A DNA stretch of 64,000 nt from Sutcliffiella sp. FSL R7-0096 (GCF_038595065.1 NZ_CP152003.1:4382001-4446000); one strand, 5' to 3'; counted from the stretch's first letter, positions 39,381 to 49,284 are shown. Notes: generated by a model not told the origin, from the letters alone. Translations and numbers: made by a program.

Positions 39381-41540
39381 TCGTTTTGTAACATTTGTAC
39401 CATAATAATAGAAATCTAGGATCTGCTTGTAATTATGACCTGCTTTAGCACGAGATTGGGCGCCATGCTGGCTCATTCCTACTCCATGTCCAAATCCATT
39501 ACCGACTACTTTTAGGGTGTTGCCACCATTTTCAACTTGATACATCGTACTTTTGATATTCATAGTACCAAACATGGTTCTAAACGCATTCGCAGTAATC
39601 GTTTGGGATAAAGTATGCTTCTTCAAAGTCCCATCCGATTCGTTGACAAACCCTTTGCTGAGATCTCTCACAAAATATTCAACCTCAATTTTTGTGTCTT
39701 TATTACGTCCGCTACTATTAACATTCAGCGGTTCAATATTGTTTATGCCTACAATTTTAAATTCAGAATTGCTATGATGATTGTCTGACAACCACTTTTT
39801 CAGACCGTTCATAGAACTCGCCTGAACCTCTTGTGTTCCATTCCACCAAGCAGTCGGATTCTTCAAGTCAAGCCCAGACAAATCTAACTGTGTCTTATTC
39901 ATGGTAAGGTTCCAACCTTGGTAGGAAGTATCCATGGAATCAGCTTTTGCTGTTAAGTATGGTAATTGAGTAGACGGCCAAAGATTGGAGTTCGATTCGG
40001 TAAACCCTCCATTACTTGAGGAGAATACCGCATTTTGACCAATCGGATTTCCGTTGAACGTCAGGATTTCTCCTTTTGTAGCTTCGATGGCGTTGTTTGT
40101 ATTCACATGCCACTCATAACCTCTGTAAACCTGGAATCCTTGTGTATCATTGATGGTAGTACCCATTGTGGAATAAGCGTATGTTCTTGCTGCAACTGAC
40201 TGCGCCTTTAATGCTTCCATTTCCCAAGATGCAGGCATTTCAGCAGGAACCACACCTTTTAAATAATCATCAAACGGGATATTACGGTTATAAGGTCTAA
40301 CAAAACCGTTTTCTAGAATGTATTCTATCTTACCCAGATATGGACGGTTATTTAGCTTAATGACATTACTTTCATTGTATGCTTGAGGAACCATGCTGAA
40401 ATTCGAAGTTCCAAAGTCCTTTACAAGTTGTGTACCTTCATACAATCCAAGTCGTCCGTTGTTGTTCTTGACATGATATGTCTTGCTGCTATCAAGGTAT
40501 AATTCATTCGGAAGCTGGTTTTCCACTTCTCTTGTAACAGAAAGTGTACCACCCAGAATAGTAAATGATCTAGTGTTCTTACTCTTAATAATATCTTGAA
40601 CAGCAGTTGGAATACTAGATGCTCTTGTCAGTAAAAGAGGACGGTTATTCTTGGCAGCTAACACTGCTCCCGTAAATGCATCTGCATATTTCTCTCCGTT
40701 GGCAAGATAAACCTCGGACGCTGCCAAATTAAGCGTTTGAATAATATTAGCAGAAACCTCGTAACGATCTGCCCCACCTATACGGCTTTTAGTACCTGGC
40801 AGTTGATTATAGACATTTTGAGAAACACTTGTTGTTCCACCTATTACTGTTACCTGTGTTTTCCCATTCAAGGCTTCGGATGTTGATGATGGAATACTAG
40901 TGTCTCTAGTTAAAAGAATTGGAATTTTATTCACAGCAGCATATGGCGCTACAGACAATGCATCCGCATAAGCGTTTCCACCAACGACTATTGCTCTGTT
41001 GGAACTGCCTAATAATGTTGAAATATTCTTAGCTACTTCATATCTATCAGAACCATTCACTCGAGAAATAGTGGTAGTAAGAGCCTTTAGTTCGTTAAAA
41101 ACAGTATTAGATACGCTCGTTGTTCCACCAATAACGATGATCTCTCTCGGCTTCAATTGTTGAAGCTTCTTTTTAGTCGTATCAGGCATGGAGTGAGGGC
41201 GTGTTAATAAAATGGGTGCATTTTTTGCATACGCAAATGGTGCAGTTGATAAAGCATCTGCATAAGCTTCCTGACTAACGATAAATACTGTATCCGCTAC
41301 ATTCCAACCACTTGAAGCAATATTTGCCGCCACTTCAAAACGATCAGCTCCAGAAAGTCTAACATTACCGTTTTCCAGTTTGTATTGACCAGTAGTGTTG
41401 ATTTGGATTTCCGTTTTATTACCTATGTAGTTCTGCAACTTTATTGAGATGGTTGAAGCTGAACCGATTGATGTTAAAACAGGTGAAAAGAACAGAAACA
41501 ATGCGAGCGTCGAAACTAACAAAAACTTAAATTTATTCAA
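39378..41540 (-). CDS. lytB: amidase enhancer LytB (SpoIID/LytB domain)
   Basis: A 720-residue secreted protein that stimulates LytC. Signal peptide (FKFLLVSTLALFLFFSPVLT), three CWB2 repeats at about residues 60-340 (RLSGADRFEVAANI, VIGGTTSVSNTVF, RIGGADRYEVSAN), then the SpoIID/LytB domain (410-720) with FDDYLKGVVPAEMPASWEME, ALKAQSVAARTYAY, and GFGHGVGMSQHGAQSRAKAG. Start TTG at 41540 with AAGGGGG upstream. Same CWB2 scaffold as LytC, suggesting shared wall targeting. Confidence 0.95.
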   Translation of the reverse strand: MNKFKFLLVSTLALFLFFSPVLTSIGSASTISIKLQNYIGNKTEIQINTTGQYKLENGNVRLSGADRFEVAANIASSGWNVADTVFIVSQEAYADALSTAPFAYAKNAPILLTRPHSMPDTTKKKLQQLKPREIIVIGGTTSVSNTVFNELKALTTTISRVNGSDRYEVAKNISTLLGSSNRAIVVGGNAYADALSVAPYAAVNKIPILLTRDTSIPSSTSEALNGKTQVTVIGGTTSVSQNVYNQLPGTKSRIGGADRYEVSANIIQTLNLAASEVYLANGEKYADAFTGAVLAAKNNRPLLLTRASSIPTAVQDIIKSKNTRSFTILGGTLSVTREVENQLPNELYLDSSKTYHVKNNNGRLGLYEGTQLVKDFGTSNFSMVPQAYNESNVIKLNNRPYLGKIEYILENGFVRPYNRNIPFDDYLKGVVPAEMPASWEMEALKAQSVAARTYAYSTMGTTINDTQGFQVYRGYEWHVNTNNAIEATKGEILTFNGNPIGQNAVFSSSNGGFTESNSNLWPSTQLPYLTAKADSMDTSYQGWNLTMNKTQLDLSGLDLKNPTAWWNGTQEVQASSMNGLKKWLSDNHHSNSEFKIVGINNIEPLNVNSSGRNKDTKIEVEYFVRDLSKGFVNESDGTLKKHTLSQTITANAFRTMFGTMNIKSTMYQVENGGNTLKVVGNGFGHGVGMSQHGAQSRAKAGHNYKQILDFYYYGTNVTKR

Positions 41541-41704
41541 TTTTTATGTATCCCCCTTAAACTTTTCCTATTAATCTCTTTATTACTAATCTAACAAAAT
41601 ATTACCATATAGTAAACGGGTATTTTGTAATAGAATGTCAAGAAATATCAAAAACTGTAATAGGAATCGGGGGTAACGGAATGATTTCTGTAGAATTCCG
41701 CATG

Positions 41705-41729
41705 AAAAAAACACCCTAAAATGGGTGTT
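41705..41729 (-). terminator. terminator after lytA
   Basis: AACACCC-N6-GGGTGTT stem followed on the minus strand by TTTTTTC. Some read-through to lytB is possible, but a TTGACA near 41640 suggests lytB also has its own promoter. Confidence 0.85.
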
Positions 41730-41740
41730 ATGTAATCACG

Positions 41741-42103
41741 TTATTTAGCTTGGATGCTTTGTAGTTCCAATCTTCCTTCTTCATTTTCCAAAAAAGAAAT
41801 CGTCACTTCAGATCCTTCTTCCATTGCCTCTACTTCTTCTTGCTTTTCAGGTGTTACATAGTAGGTAACATATCCACTGTCAGTCTCCACTTCAATGGTA
41901 TGATTATCTGCCCATCCTTTGAACACGCCAACCGATTCTTGGATAGTAGCATCGGGAGTTTCTTCACTTGATCCACTATTGTTATTGTTAGCACCTGAAG
42001 TATCTTCATTCGATTCATTATTACCGGCATTATTAGTAGTGGAAGTTCCGCAAGCTGACAATACCATTACGATTGAAAACATTAAAATCGCTAGTTTCTT
42101 CAT
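41741..42103 (-). CDS. lytA: LytA lipoprotein
   Basis: A 120-residue lipoprotein: signal KKLAILMFSIVMVLSAC with lipobox LSAC, an Asn/Ser/Glu-rich linker (residues 20-50), then a small beta domain GVFKGWADNHTIEVETDSG ... GSEVTISFLENEEGRLEL, matching the B. subtilis LytA domain (GLADTHTIEV, GDKVTITYEKNDEGQLLL). First gene of the lytABC cluster; proposed to help export or place the LytB/LytC pair. The ATG at 42103 has GAGGAGG; the frame open to 42136 is not needed. Confidence 0.9.
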   Translation of the reverse strand: MKKLAILMFSIVMVLSACGTSTTNNAGNNESNEDTSGANNNNSGSSEETPDATIQESVGVFKGWADNHTIEVETDSGYVTYYVTPEKQEEVEAMEEGSEVTISFLENEEGRLELQSIQAK

Positions 42104-42139
42104 TGTATTTCCTCCTCTCTTATCATGATTACACATTTC

Positions 42140-42168
42140 ATACTATGAAACGTTTGGTGTTTAGTCAA
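42140..42168 (-). promoter_or_regulatory. SigA promoter of lytA
   Basis: Minus-strand TTGACT (42168-42163), exactly 17 bp, TAGTAT (42145-42140), about 37 bp from the ATG. A SigD element, known for B. subtilis lytA, was not found. Confidence 0.8.
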
Positions 42169-42272
42169 TGAATTATTAGTATCATTTTGCTTTATTTCAA
42201 TTTTTAACCATTGTTATACTAATATAATTCCGTTACAATGTTGTTGGCATTCCAGCAAAGGAGTGAAACAAT

Positions 42273-43361
42273 ATGAAAAAACAAAAATCAACTTATATAG
42301 AAGAAATTCACATTATTAGAGCCGTAGCCTGTCTCCTAGTGGTTTTAGTCCATGTTTCCGCCACTTATTACTACCAGCAAGACGGCTATAATAATATCAC
42401 TTTTTTCTTTAACCAAATAGGTAGATTCGGGACTCCACTTTTTGCAGTGATCAGTGGCTTTTTATTATTCTATCATGTAAGAAAAAAAGGATTTCAGTTA
42501 AATAAATTTATTACTTCACGTTTTGTGAAAGTCGGCTCACCATTTTTATTTTGGAGCCTATTCTATATTATGCTACTTGTATTTCTAGAGGGTGCAACAC
42601 CATTAGCTGAAGGGAAAAGAATTTTTACTGTTAATTTCCTTTTAGGTAATTCATATGTACATCTTTATTTCATGTCGATTGTTTTCCAATTTTATCTACT
42701 GTTTCCATTATTGCAGAAGATTCGCTCGAAAAAATTATGGAGTATTCTCTTACTATTATCATTAGCAATGAACTATTTCTTCGTTGAGATCTATTCGCCT
42801 AGCGCTAATAACGAATTGATTCATTATGCGTTATCACAAAGAGCTCTATTTCTCAATTGGATTTTCTTTTTTATCTTCGATGGCTTTGCTGCCTATCACT
42901 GGGAGAGCATTTATTTTTATTCAAAAAAATTCAAGTTAATTTCATTGGTTGCGTCTATTTTCATCATTCTACTCACGGTTTATGAGTACAAAGCAAATGG
43001 TTCTGTCTCTTCCAATAGACCCTTGAACTTTATTTATATACCTGTTCTTTTTGCCGCAATCATAGGCTTATATGACTATATATCTAAAGTTAGGATTATT
43101 AAAAACGCACTTTCGTTTGTTGGACAATTATCCATGGGTATCTACTTGGTACACATGTTTATCATCTATGCGTTTGTGAATAATATGCCAGAATCCATCT
43201 GGACAACATTAAACTTCCCCGTTGTATTCATTGGCATCCTGGTAGGCTCCATCTTATTTGTAAAAGTCATTCAGCTATTACCTTTTGATCAGTATTTGGT
43301 AACCGTGCCGAAAGCAACCAAATCCAGCAAAATAAACAATCAGTTAGCAAAATCTGCTTAA
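42273..43361 (+). CDS. acyltransferase 3 family membrane protein
   Basis: A 362-residue protein with about 10 membrane helices of the AT3 family that O-acylate surface glycopolymers. N-terminal EEIHIIRAVACLLVVLVHVS contains the conserved R and the catalytic His; FFNQIGRFGTPLFAVISGFL and the late MGIYLVHMFIIYAF are typical. AAAGGAG precedes ATG. Divergent from lytA and monocistronic (terminator after). Its substrate could be the teichuronic or ABC-exported polymer encoded nearby (inference). Confidence 0.9.
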   Translation: MKKQKSTYIEEIHIIRAVACLLVVLVHVSATYYYQQDGYNNITFFFNQIGRFGTPLFAVISGFLLFYHVRKKGFQLNKFITSRFVKVGSPFLFWSLFYIMLLVFLEGATPLAEGKRIFTVNFLLGNSYVHLYFMSIVFQFYLLFPLLQKIRSKKLWSILLLLSLAMNYFFVEIYSPSANNELIHYALSQRALFLNWIFFFIFDGFAAYHWESIYFYSKKFKLISLVASIFIILLTVYEYKANGSVSSNRPLNFIYIPVLFAAIIGLYDYISKVRIIKNALSFVGQLSMGIYLVHMFIIYAFVNNMPESIWTTLNFPVVFIGILVGSILFVKVIQLLPFDQYLVTVPKATKSSKINNQLAKSA

Positions 43362-43362
43362 C

Positions 43363-43405
43363 AAAAAGCTTTCTAGTAGAGTAACATCACTAGAAAGCTT
43401 TTTTG
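43363..43405 (+). terminator. terminator of the acyltransferase gene
   Basis: AAAAGCTTTCTAGT / ACTAGAAAGCTTTT, perfect 14-bp stem, T6 following. Confidence 0.93.
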
Positions 43406-43553
43406 TTTGAATTTCTATCAAAAAGGGAAAAGAATACTTTGAAAGAGTCTCATAATTTACTATTTCCACTTCAACATCTTATTCTATCCGCCCAAGTTGC
43501 TTCATAGATTAATACATATATATTTTCATACATTCGAGAAAGAGGGTGGCAGT

Positions 43554-43928
43554 TTGGCAGCACTTACAGACAAATTAGTTCCTTATATGAAAAACAGATT
43601 CGAAGGCATAAAAGCTAGGGGAATGAATTGGGATTGGGACACCACTAAAGTTATCATGAATGCATATGGAATACGATTGATAATCTTAACATGCTTAGCT
43701 CCCCTATTGACCGTGATTCCTGCAGTCACATTCAAACTGGCAACAGGTTCTCATTCTCTATTGGGGTATATACTTTCGATTATTCTTTTGTTGCCTTGGT
43801 TGTTAATACCTACACTATTTATACAGCATTTGACGGAGCATTCTAAGAAAGGTAAGATTTTGTCTTACTGTTATTTAGGATTGCTTTTAGTTACATGTGT
43901 AATATGGATTATTATTATTAATATCTAA
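43554..43928 (+). CDS. small membrane protein, unknown
   Basis: About 124 residues from TTG at 43554 (GAGGGTGG upstream); the frame extends to 43497. A soluble basic start (LTDKLVPYMKNRFEGIKARG) is followed by three membrane helices (around IRLIILTCLAPLLTVIPAVT, YILSIILLLPWLLIPTLFIQ and the C-terminal YLGLLLVTCVIWIIIINI). No family recognised. Monocistronic. Confidence 0.6.
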   Translation: MAALTDKLVPYMKNRFEGIKARGMNWDWDTTKVIMNAYGIRLIILTCLAPLLTVIPAVTFKLATGSHSLLGYILSIILLLPWLLIPTLFIQHLTEHSKKGKILSYCYLGLLLVTCVIWIIIINI

Positions 43929-43979
43929 ATACCTAATCAAGAAAATTAAGTGCACCACTTTATGCAAACGCCTAAAAAA

Positions 43980-44022
43980 TAATAGCCCTTCATTTCATTC
44001 TTAACTGAAACGAGGGGCTATT
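43980..44022. terminator. bidirectional terminator
   Basis: AATAGCCC...GGGCTATT with an inner TTCA/TGAA stem, T-rich after it on the plus strand; serves the small membrane protein gene. Confidence 0.75.
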
Positions 44023-44075
44023 TATGGTTTAAAAATCTCTCGTAAACTCAACATAAAAACTGAATACAAACACTT

Positions 44076-44360
44076 TTATTTATTTAGTATATAAATGAAG
44101 TCATCAACTGCATTCTTAAAATCTTCTTTTAACCAATGCCATGTTCTACTTGATTTGAAAATATTAAGGCACAAAATTAGATCTTTTCGTAGACTTGGGG
44201 AAAGTTTCATCTTAATATTATCGGACGAAATATTTTTAGTGAAACTTCTAATAGCCTGATTTTGAAAGAAACTTAAATCACTGTAAGTAACCTCGTGTGC
44301 TACCTTTAAAGACTCTTTAAGTGCGTACACGTCTCTCACTTTTAATTCAAGTTGCATCAT
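44076..44360 (-). CDS. unknown 94-residue protein
   Basis: A helical, basic protein (LELKVRDVYALKESLKVAHE, then SFFQNQAIRSFTKNI). No signal, membrane segment or family seen. ATG-ATG start with GAGGGG upstream. AT-rich, isolated gene at the border of the accessory envelope island. Confidence 0.55.
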   Translation of the reverse strand: MMQLELKVRDVYALKESLKVAHEVTYSDLSFFQNQAIRSFTKNISSDNIKMKLSPSLRKDLILCLNIFKSSRTWHWLKEDFKNAVDDFIYILNK

Positions 44361-44495
44361 TATATTACACCCCTCTATCTATATTTATCTTTATCATATA
44401 GATACCCCATTAAGAAAGTTATCAAAACAAGTCGGGGAAAAGAGTTTATTTTATCTTACAAAACAACAAATTTCTACATATAATTCTCACTTTAG

Positions 44496-45263
44496 TCACT
44501 TTGAAACAAAATATTTGATGATATAATCTGCCCAAATGTTTTGCCCATTAGCGTTTGGAAAGGTCCCTTGCAAGGCTTCCTTAATATTGTCAGAAGATGT
44601 GTCTGGCCAATCTTGCCAATGATTAAAATACTCAATATTGTTTTGTGATGTAAACTCTTTTAAAGCATTTTCTTGATCAAGGTATGTAACCGGCTCAAAG
44701 ATAGGGTTAGGCGGCTGAACTATTATATATGTTTCAGGATTAAGCTGCTTTACTGTATCAATTATCGTCTCGAGATTTTGTAATGTATCCTCCACTTTAA
44801 CAAATCCGTTGTCATTTAACAGTAATGGTTCAATGATCAATATATCAGATTTTGCTGCAGCTATTTGCTCATGACCCTTTGTTTCAATTAAGTGATTTGT
44901 AGTGATGTTTTCAAAATTCATTACATCTAAATTAAATATATCCTGGCCATAATTTTCTTCCAACGCATTTTTCACTTGTAGTGGCCAAGGCAGGTTGTTT
45001 GCATCCCCATTCATAATTGCTTCAGAACCAACAATAAGAATATCAATTACTTCTTCAGACTCAAGCTTAGTTTTTACGTTGTTTTGCAAATCCTTACTCA
45101 TATTATTTGTTAGCTTAAACAAATTGCTGTTTATCGGATCATCATTTTGACTTTGAGCTGTTACTTTACCAGCCTGCGTAATTTTCTTATCATACTGTAT
45201 CTTTCCTATGAAAATTAAAGAAATAGCTACTGCACATATCAGTAAAATTGATACCTTCTTCAT
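44496..45263 (-). CDS. SGNH-hydrolase-like extracellular protein, degenerate active site
   Basis: A 255-residue membrane-anchored protein (helix VSILLICAVAISLIFIG at the N-terminus) of the SGNH/GDSL type found beside Bacillus exopolysaccharide genes: DILIVGSEAIMNG, KSDILIIEPLLLNDNGFVKV, TYIIVQPPNPIFEPVTYLDQ and PNANGQNIWADYI. In active relatives block I is GDS or GSS with a Ser nucleophile and the last block reads HPNxxGHxxWA. Here block I is GSE and both His are replaced (Phe-Pro-Asn, Gly-Gln-Asn), so hydrolysis is doubtful; a carbohydrate-binding role is possible. Start ATG 45263. Confidence 0.75.
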   Translation of the reverse strand: MKKVSILLICAVAISLIFIGKIQYDKKITQAGKVTAQSQNDDPINSNLFKLTNNMSKDLQNNVKTKLESEEVIDILIVGSEAIMNGDANNLPWPLQVKNALEENYGQDIFNLDVMNFENITTNHLIETKGHEQIAAAKSDILIIEPLLLNDNGFVKVEDTLQNLETIIDTVKQLNPETYIIVQPPNPIFEPVTYLDQENALKEFTSQNNIEYFNHWQDWPDTSSDNIKEALQGTFPNANGQNIWADYIIKYFVSK

Positions 45264-45315
45264 TTATTTACACTCCTAAAAAGAATCTATAACCATTATA
45301 AACATAAACCTTATA

Positions 45316-45335
45316 AACTTATAGATTTATAAGTT
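45316..45335. promoter_or_regulatory. palindrome between divergent envelope genes
   Basis: AACTTATA-GATT-TATAAGTT, perfect 8-bp arms, between the SGNH-like gene and the PEPK-repeat gene. A TGATAAAAT extended -10 for the latter is at 45351-45359. Possible operator; AT-rich composition makes chance plausible. Confidence 0.35.
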
Positions 45336-45403
45336 AATTTTTTCAAAATATGATAAAATAAGTTGAAATCATACATATTTATTAAATTTTTCAGGAGGAA
45401 AAT

Positions 45404-46153
45404 ATGTTTAAATTACGCGTTCCTATTATTTGCTCTCTTACTTTTACCATTACATTATTAGGGATGGACTCTATATCTTATGCGGAAGTTTCAAAAAGTA
45501 AAATCTTTTCACAGACCTCACAGTTCCTTGCTTTAAATACTAGTCCAATTCCGCCCCCTGCTACTGAGCCAGAGCCAGAACCTGAGCCAGTTCCTGAACC
45601 AGAGCCTGCGCCTAAGCCTGAACCCAAGCCTGAGCCTAAACCTGAACCTAAACCAGAACCTAAACCAGAACCTAAACCTGAACCTAAACCTGAACCTAAA
45701 CCAGAACCTAAACCAGAACCTAAACCAGAACCTAAACCAGTTCCACAACCCAATACTCCCACTACTAGCTCTGAGCCTGAAGAGATTTTGGAAGAAACAG
45801 AGGAATTGGAAGAGGTTGAAGAGGAAGAAGTTGATGAAACTGCCTCTATCTCAAAGGAAGCTATAATTAAAATATTCGAAGAAAACCAGAGTAACTATTC
45901 AACGTTAAATACATACATTTTCACAAATATCATTTCTATTCTTATCGAAAACAAATATACTTCTGAATCATCAAGCTCTTATTCTAAATCACCGATAAAT
46001 GATTTAGCAGTTAAACTTTCTTTGCAGCAGATAGAAGAGTTGGAAGGGTTTTTGTCTTTAGAAGTTAAAGAGATGGATACCCTACTTGTAAGCGAGATAT
46101 TGGCTGATGTTCGTGCGAAAAAGTATGAAATAATTAAGAAGGAAGATATATGA
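45404..46153 (+). CDS. secreted PEPK-repeat protein
   Basis: A 249-residue protein: signal peptide ([20 protein letters not shown], cleavage after YAE or so), a rigid Pro-rich stalk of about 60 residues of alternating Pro with Glu or Lys (residues 52-112), an acidic stretch ([20 protein letters not shown]), then a helical C-terminal domain (residues 150-249) without a known family. Such PEPK stalks span walls or periplasm (TonB, surface proteins). No LPXTG motif or C-terminal membrane segment. GGAGGAAAAT precedes ATG. AT-rich. Confidence 0.75.
   Translation: MFKLRVPIICSLTFTITLLGMDSISYAEVSKSKIFSQTSQFLALNTSPIPPPATEPEPEPEPVPEPEPAPKPEPKPEPKPEPKPEPKPEPKPEPKPEPKPEPKPEPKPEPKPVPQPNTPTTSSEPEEILEETEELEEVEEEEVDETASISKEAIIKIFEENQSNYSTLNTYIFTNIISILIENKYTSESSSSYSKSPINDLAVKLSLQQIEELEGFLSLEVKEMDTLLVSEILADVRAKKYEIIKKEDI
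45600..45740 (+). repeat. 12-bp tandem repeat encoding PEPK
   Basis: Units CCTAAACCTGAA and CCTAAACCAGAA in tandem, about ten copies, nearly identical at DNA level. Unit length is a multiple of three, so copy-number change would alter stalk length, not the frame. Confidence 0.9.
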
Positions 46154-46357
46154 AAAATATTCGTAATTGCTACTTTTAACTTAACTAGAGTAACTTTTTC
46201 AAAATAAATAACATTATACAACCTGTTCCTGTTCTAGAATATTACAAGTTAATAAAAAATGTATAACACTAACACTCAAATTTATCTTGTACGATCATTC
46301 TAGTTAACATAAAATTTACAGGTGAAAATTATCATATTGTGACGGGATGGATGTAGT

Positions 46358-47542
46358 TTGTCTTTAAGTAAGGTATACTTTTTTAATTTTTCAATCTCAG
46401 TTGGATATATTGAGTTTTGGTACAAAGATTACAAAAATGATGGAACCATGGTTTCACATAATAAAATATATTTTGAGTTATCCCACCCTATCCAACCTAA
46501 TAACGGTCTAATTGCAATTGCAATTTCAACATTATGCGCAAGGAAATACAAATTTATCCATATAGACCTTCCTATAAGTGAGAAAGTTATTCAATCCATA
46601 AAGGAATTTACTTTAGCAGATGTAACTGCTATTCGTAGCTCTGAAAAAAAACTCGAAAGAAAGAATAGGAATAACATTGTTTTGAATTTCAGTGGGGGAT
46701 TTGATAGCTTGGCCGCAAAATGCTTAATGCCTCCTGATACAAGCCTAGTTTCAATGGATTTTGGAGGTCGATTTTCTAGAGAGCGTTCTTTCTTTGAAAA
46801 GTTTGATACTTACATTGTTAAAACTAATTTATTGGAAACTCCTATTAAAGAAAAAACTTGGTCGTATATGGGTATAGCATCTATTCTTTATAGTGACTAT
46901 TTAGCAACTGACTATCAAACATTTGGAAGTATTCTAGAGGCAGGTCCAGATAACTTTTCTGACTTGCCTGTAGCTGCTAAAAATATCAGTTTTCCTCCTT
47001 TTAAAATGACTGGAATGGAAAACGCCCCTTATGTTCTCGGTCTAACAGAAGTAGGCACATTAAAAGTACTTGGTTATCATGCACCAAATTTCATTGGGGA
47101 ATCACTGGATTCTTTAGCAACACCAGGAGAAGAGAAAAGATATAGAAAACAAGTACTATCTCAAATAGCATCTAAAAAATCAGGGATTGATATCGAATTG
47201 AATATTGTAGATCGTCCGACTAGACCACACTTTAAATTTGGTCAAAATTTCGCAGCTGATTTCCTTTCATTCTATATTATTAAAAACTCAGATTTTGAAA
47301 TTGCTTCAGATACAATAAGCGATATACCAGAAGAAGTTAGGGAAGCAGCAAATAATTTAAAATTAGACTTTTACGAGAGAGTAAACACGAATTTTTTATT
47401 GAATTTTCCTAAACCTCTATTAGGTGGATTACTATCTAGATTAGCAGAAGCTAACGTAATCCCCTATACCCAAAATGACTGGATAGAGTTTTTTGAGGTA
47501 AGAAAAATATTATCTAAGCATTACAACATTCAATATAAATAG
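46358..47542 (+). CDS. PP-loop ATPase family protein
   Basis: A 394-residue protein with the PP-loop motif NFSGGFDSLAAKCLMP near residues 111-126 (SGGxDS), as in asparagine synthetases, N-acetyl-sugar amidotransferases and tRNA-thiolation enzymes. The substrate adenylate would form at this loop. N-terminal 100 residues are beta-rich, the C-terminus helical. No glutaminase or Cys motif seen. The setting among surface-polymer genes suggests amidation or a related modification of a sugar, but this is inference. TTG start with GGATGG upstream; AT-rich. Confidence 0.65.
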   Translation: MSLSKVYFFNFSISVGYIEFWYKDYKNDGTMVSHNKIYFELSHPIQPNNGLIAIAISTLCARKYKFIHIDLPISEKVIQSIKEFTLADVTAIRSSEKKLERKNRNNIVLNFSGGFDSLAAKCLMPPDTSLVSMDFGGRFSRERSFFEKFDTYIVKTNLLETPIKEKTWSYMGIASILYSDYLATDYQTFGSILEAGPDNFSDLPVAAKNISFPPFKMTGMENAPYVLGLTEVGTLKVLGYHAPNFIGESLDSLATPGEEKRYRKQVLSQIASKKSGIDIELNIVDRPTRPHFKFGQNFAADFLSFYIIKNSDFEIASDTISDIPEEVREAANNLKLDFYERVNTNFLLNFPKPLLGGLLSRLAEANVIPYTQNDWIEFFEVRKILSKHYNIQYK

Positions 47543-47582
47543 AAATAAATATTTTATTCTATTGCAACTTATAAATATAAAT

Positions 47583-47619
47583 AAGGGTCAAAAGCGTTTT
47601 CATAATGCTTTTGACCCTT
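47583..47619. terminator. bidirectional terminator between PP-loop gene and tagH-like gene
   Basis: AAGGGTCAAAAGC / GCTTTTGACCCTT, perfect 13-bp stem with an 11-nt loop. Confidence 0.85.
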
Positions 47620-47640
47620 ATTAAGGTTTGGTAGGCTTCT

Positions 47641-49284
47641 TTATAGAGGTTTAGTAGACGACAGTTTAATAGTGTTGTTTTTTTGGTCCAATATTACATC
47701 ATACCCCTTAATTTCAAAGTAATATAAACCCTCTTCTTCTGATGAGAATAGAAAATGTTCTTCCAGGGGTATAATAGATGAACTACTATTATTTATAGAA
47801 TCTATTATTAGCACATTTGCTACATCCTCATCATTAAATAAATATGTTATATTGTCTACACTTACCATTTTTCTACCTTCATTATCTATAAATTCAGTTC
47901 CACTGTTGAATATTTCTGATTCATTATACTCACTTCCTACAAAAGCTAAGTAATATTCATAAGAATTAACAAAAGTTTCTGGAAGTATATATAATATGTC
48001 TTCTAATTCAAGTTCATCCATTACTTTTTTTTCTACTAAGGTTATTTCCATATTGTTTATAAAACCAGTCTTATTATTTGTACTTATTTTATAATAATCT
48101 TTTGTTTTCTCCAGTACTTTTACTTTTGACCCAAATTCTAAAGACTCTATTTTATATTGGGAATCCATTTCATAATAAAGTGCAGCGTTATTTTCTGTAA
48201 TAAAGCCTAATTGGTTTGTATATTTAATACTTTCTTCTTTTTCGGTCTCTTCATCAATATTATTTTCTTGGTCAGCAACTTCTTTATTTACTTCGATTAA
48301 TTTACTCTCCTGAGAGGAGGATAAATTTTTAAATATTGCTGCAGGTTCTTCAGCAAACATGAAATAAACACTTAAGAGAATTCCAAGGAAAAGAAATGAA
48401 ATTTGCGTTATAAAAACAATACTTTTAGGTTTGTTTTTATTATTTCTCTCGGTCTTGGTTCTTGTATAGTTTTTGTTATCAATTATTTCTTTAGATTGTA
48501 TTTTTAATTGTTCTAATTTATATTTCTTTTTGTCAGATTCATTTAATGTATTATACCATTTTATAAATTCATTGTAGTTTTTCAAGATGATATCAGTATT
48601 ACCATACTCTTTAACTTGCCCATAGTGTAACCAAAGAACTTTATCAGAAATTGCTTTGATTTGTCCTAATGAGTGACTGATAAAGAAAATTGTTTTACCA
48701 TTCTTCTTAAACTCATTTATTTTATCTAAGCATTTCTGGTAGAATGTATCATCCCCAACTGACAAAGCCTCATCAATAACAAGTATATCTGGATCAGTAT
48801 ATGCTGAGATAGCAAATCCCAGCCTTGACTTCATACCACTCGAATAATTTTTAACAGGTTGTTCAATAAAATGGCCAATGTCAGCAAAATTTGTAATGTC
48901 AGGAGTTATTTCCTTTATTTGCTCCTTTGTTAACCCTTGCATTAGACACTTCAATTCAATATTTTCCAATCCTGTAAGGCCATTATTCAAGCCGACTGAA
49001 ATTGCGATTAAAGAAGTTTGTCCATTAATTAACACGTTCCCTGAAGAAGGGGGAACTATTTCCGCTAATAGATTGGAAAGAGTAGATTTACCAGAACCAT
49101 TTACTCCAATAACACCAATTGTCTCTCCTTCATTAACTTCAAAGGAAATATTATTCAATGCATAAAATGATTTATTATTTTTTTTTCTATTTATTAAAAA
49201 TAATTCTAAAAGTTTATCCGATTGTTTACTATAGAGGCTATATTGTTTTGAAACATTTTCAAACTTAACTTTTAATTTATTCAT
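47641..49284 (-). CDS. tagH: TagH-like ABC exporter ATPase with extracellular tail
   Basis: A 547-residue ATPase subunit of a glycopolymer exporter. ABC domain with Walker [15 protein letters not shown] near residue 60, signature [13 protein letters not shown], Walker [14 protein letters not shown] and the switch His in [12 protein letters not shown] membrane helix at about 290-310 ([20 protein letters not shown]) is followed by an external region with an SH3-like segment ([16 protein letters not shown]) and a beta-rich end, the layout of B. subtilis TagH (527 residues). Pairs with the TagG-like gene upstream. Whether it exports teichoic acid or the nearby acidic polymer is open. Confidence 0.88.
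   Translation of the reverse strand: MNKLKVKFENVSKQYSLYSKQSDKLLELFLINRKKNNKSFYALNNISFEVNEGETIGVIGVNGSGKSTLSNLLAEIVPPSSGNVLINGQTSLIAISVGLNNGLTGLENIELKCLMQGLTKEQIKEITPDITNFADIGHFIEQPVKNYSSGMKSRLGFAISAYTDPDILVIDEALSVGDDTFYQKCLDKINEFKKNGKTIFFISHSLGQIKAISDKVLWLHYGQVKEYGNTDIILKNYNEFIKWYNTLNESDKKKYKLEQLKIQSKEIIDNKNYTRTKTERNNKNKPKSIVFITQISFLFLGILLSVYFMFAEEPAAIFKNLSSSQESKLIEVNKEVADQENNIDEETEKEESIKYTNQLGFITENNAALYYEMDSQYKIESLEFGSKVKVLEKTKDYYKISTNNKTGFINNMEITLVEKKVMDELELEDILYILPETFVNSYEYYLAFVGSEYNESEIFNSGTEFIDNEGRKMVSVDNITYLFNDEDVANVLIIDSINNSSSSIIPLEEHFLFSSEEEGLYYFEIKGYDVILDQKNNTIKLSSTKPL

Noticed and set aside
45600-45740. Repeat array as a CRISPR
   Set aside because: Units are contiguous, coding and without spacers; no cas genes.
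45478-45762. Minus-strand frames encoding Gly-Ser and Phe-Arg repeats
   Set aside because: They are the complement of the PEPK tandem repeats; repeat units of 12 bp keep all frames open. No ribosome site.
46358-47542. PP-loop gene as part of a defence system (Qat- or Dnd-like)
   Set aside because: No partner genes of those systems nearby; neighbours are envelope genes.
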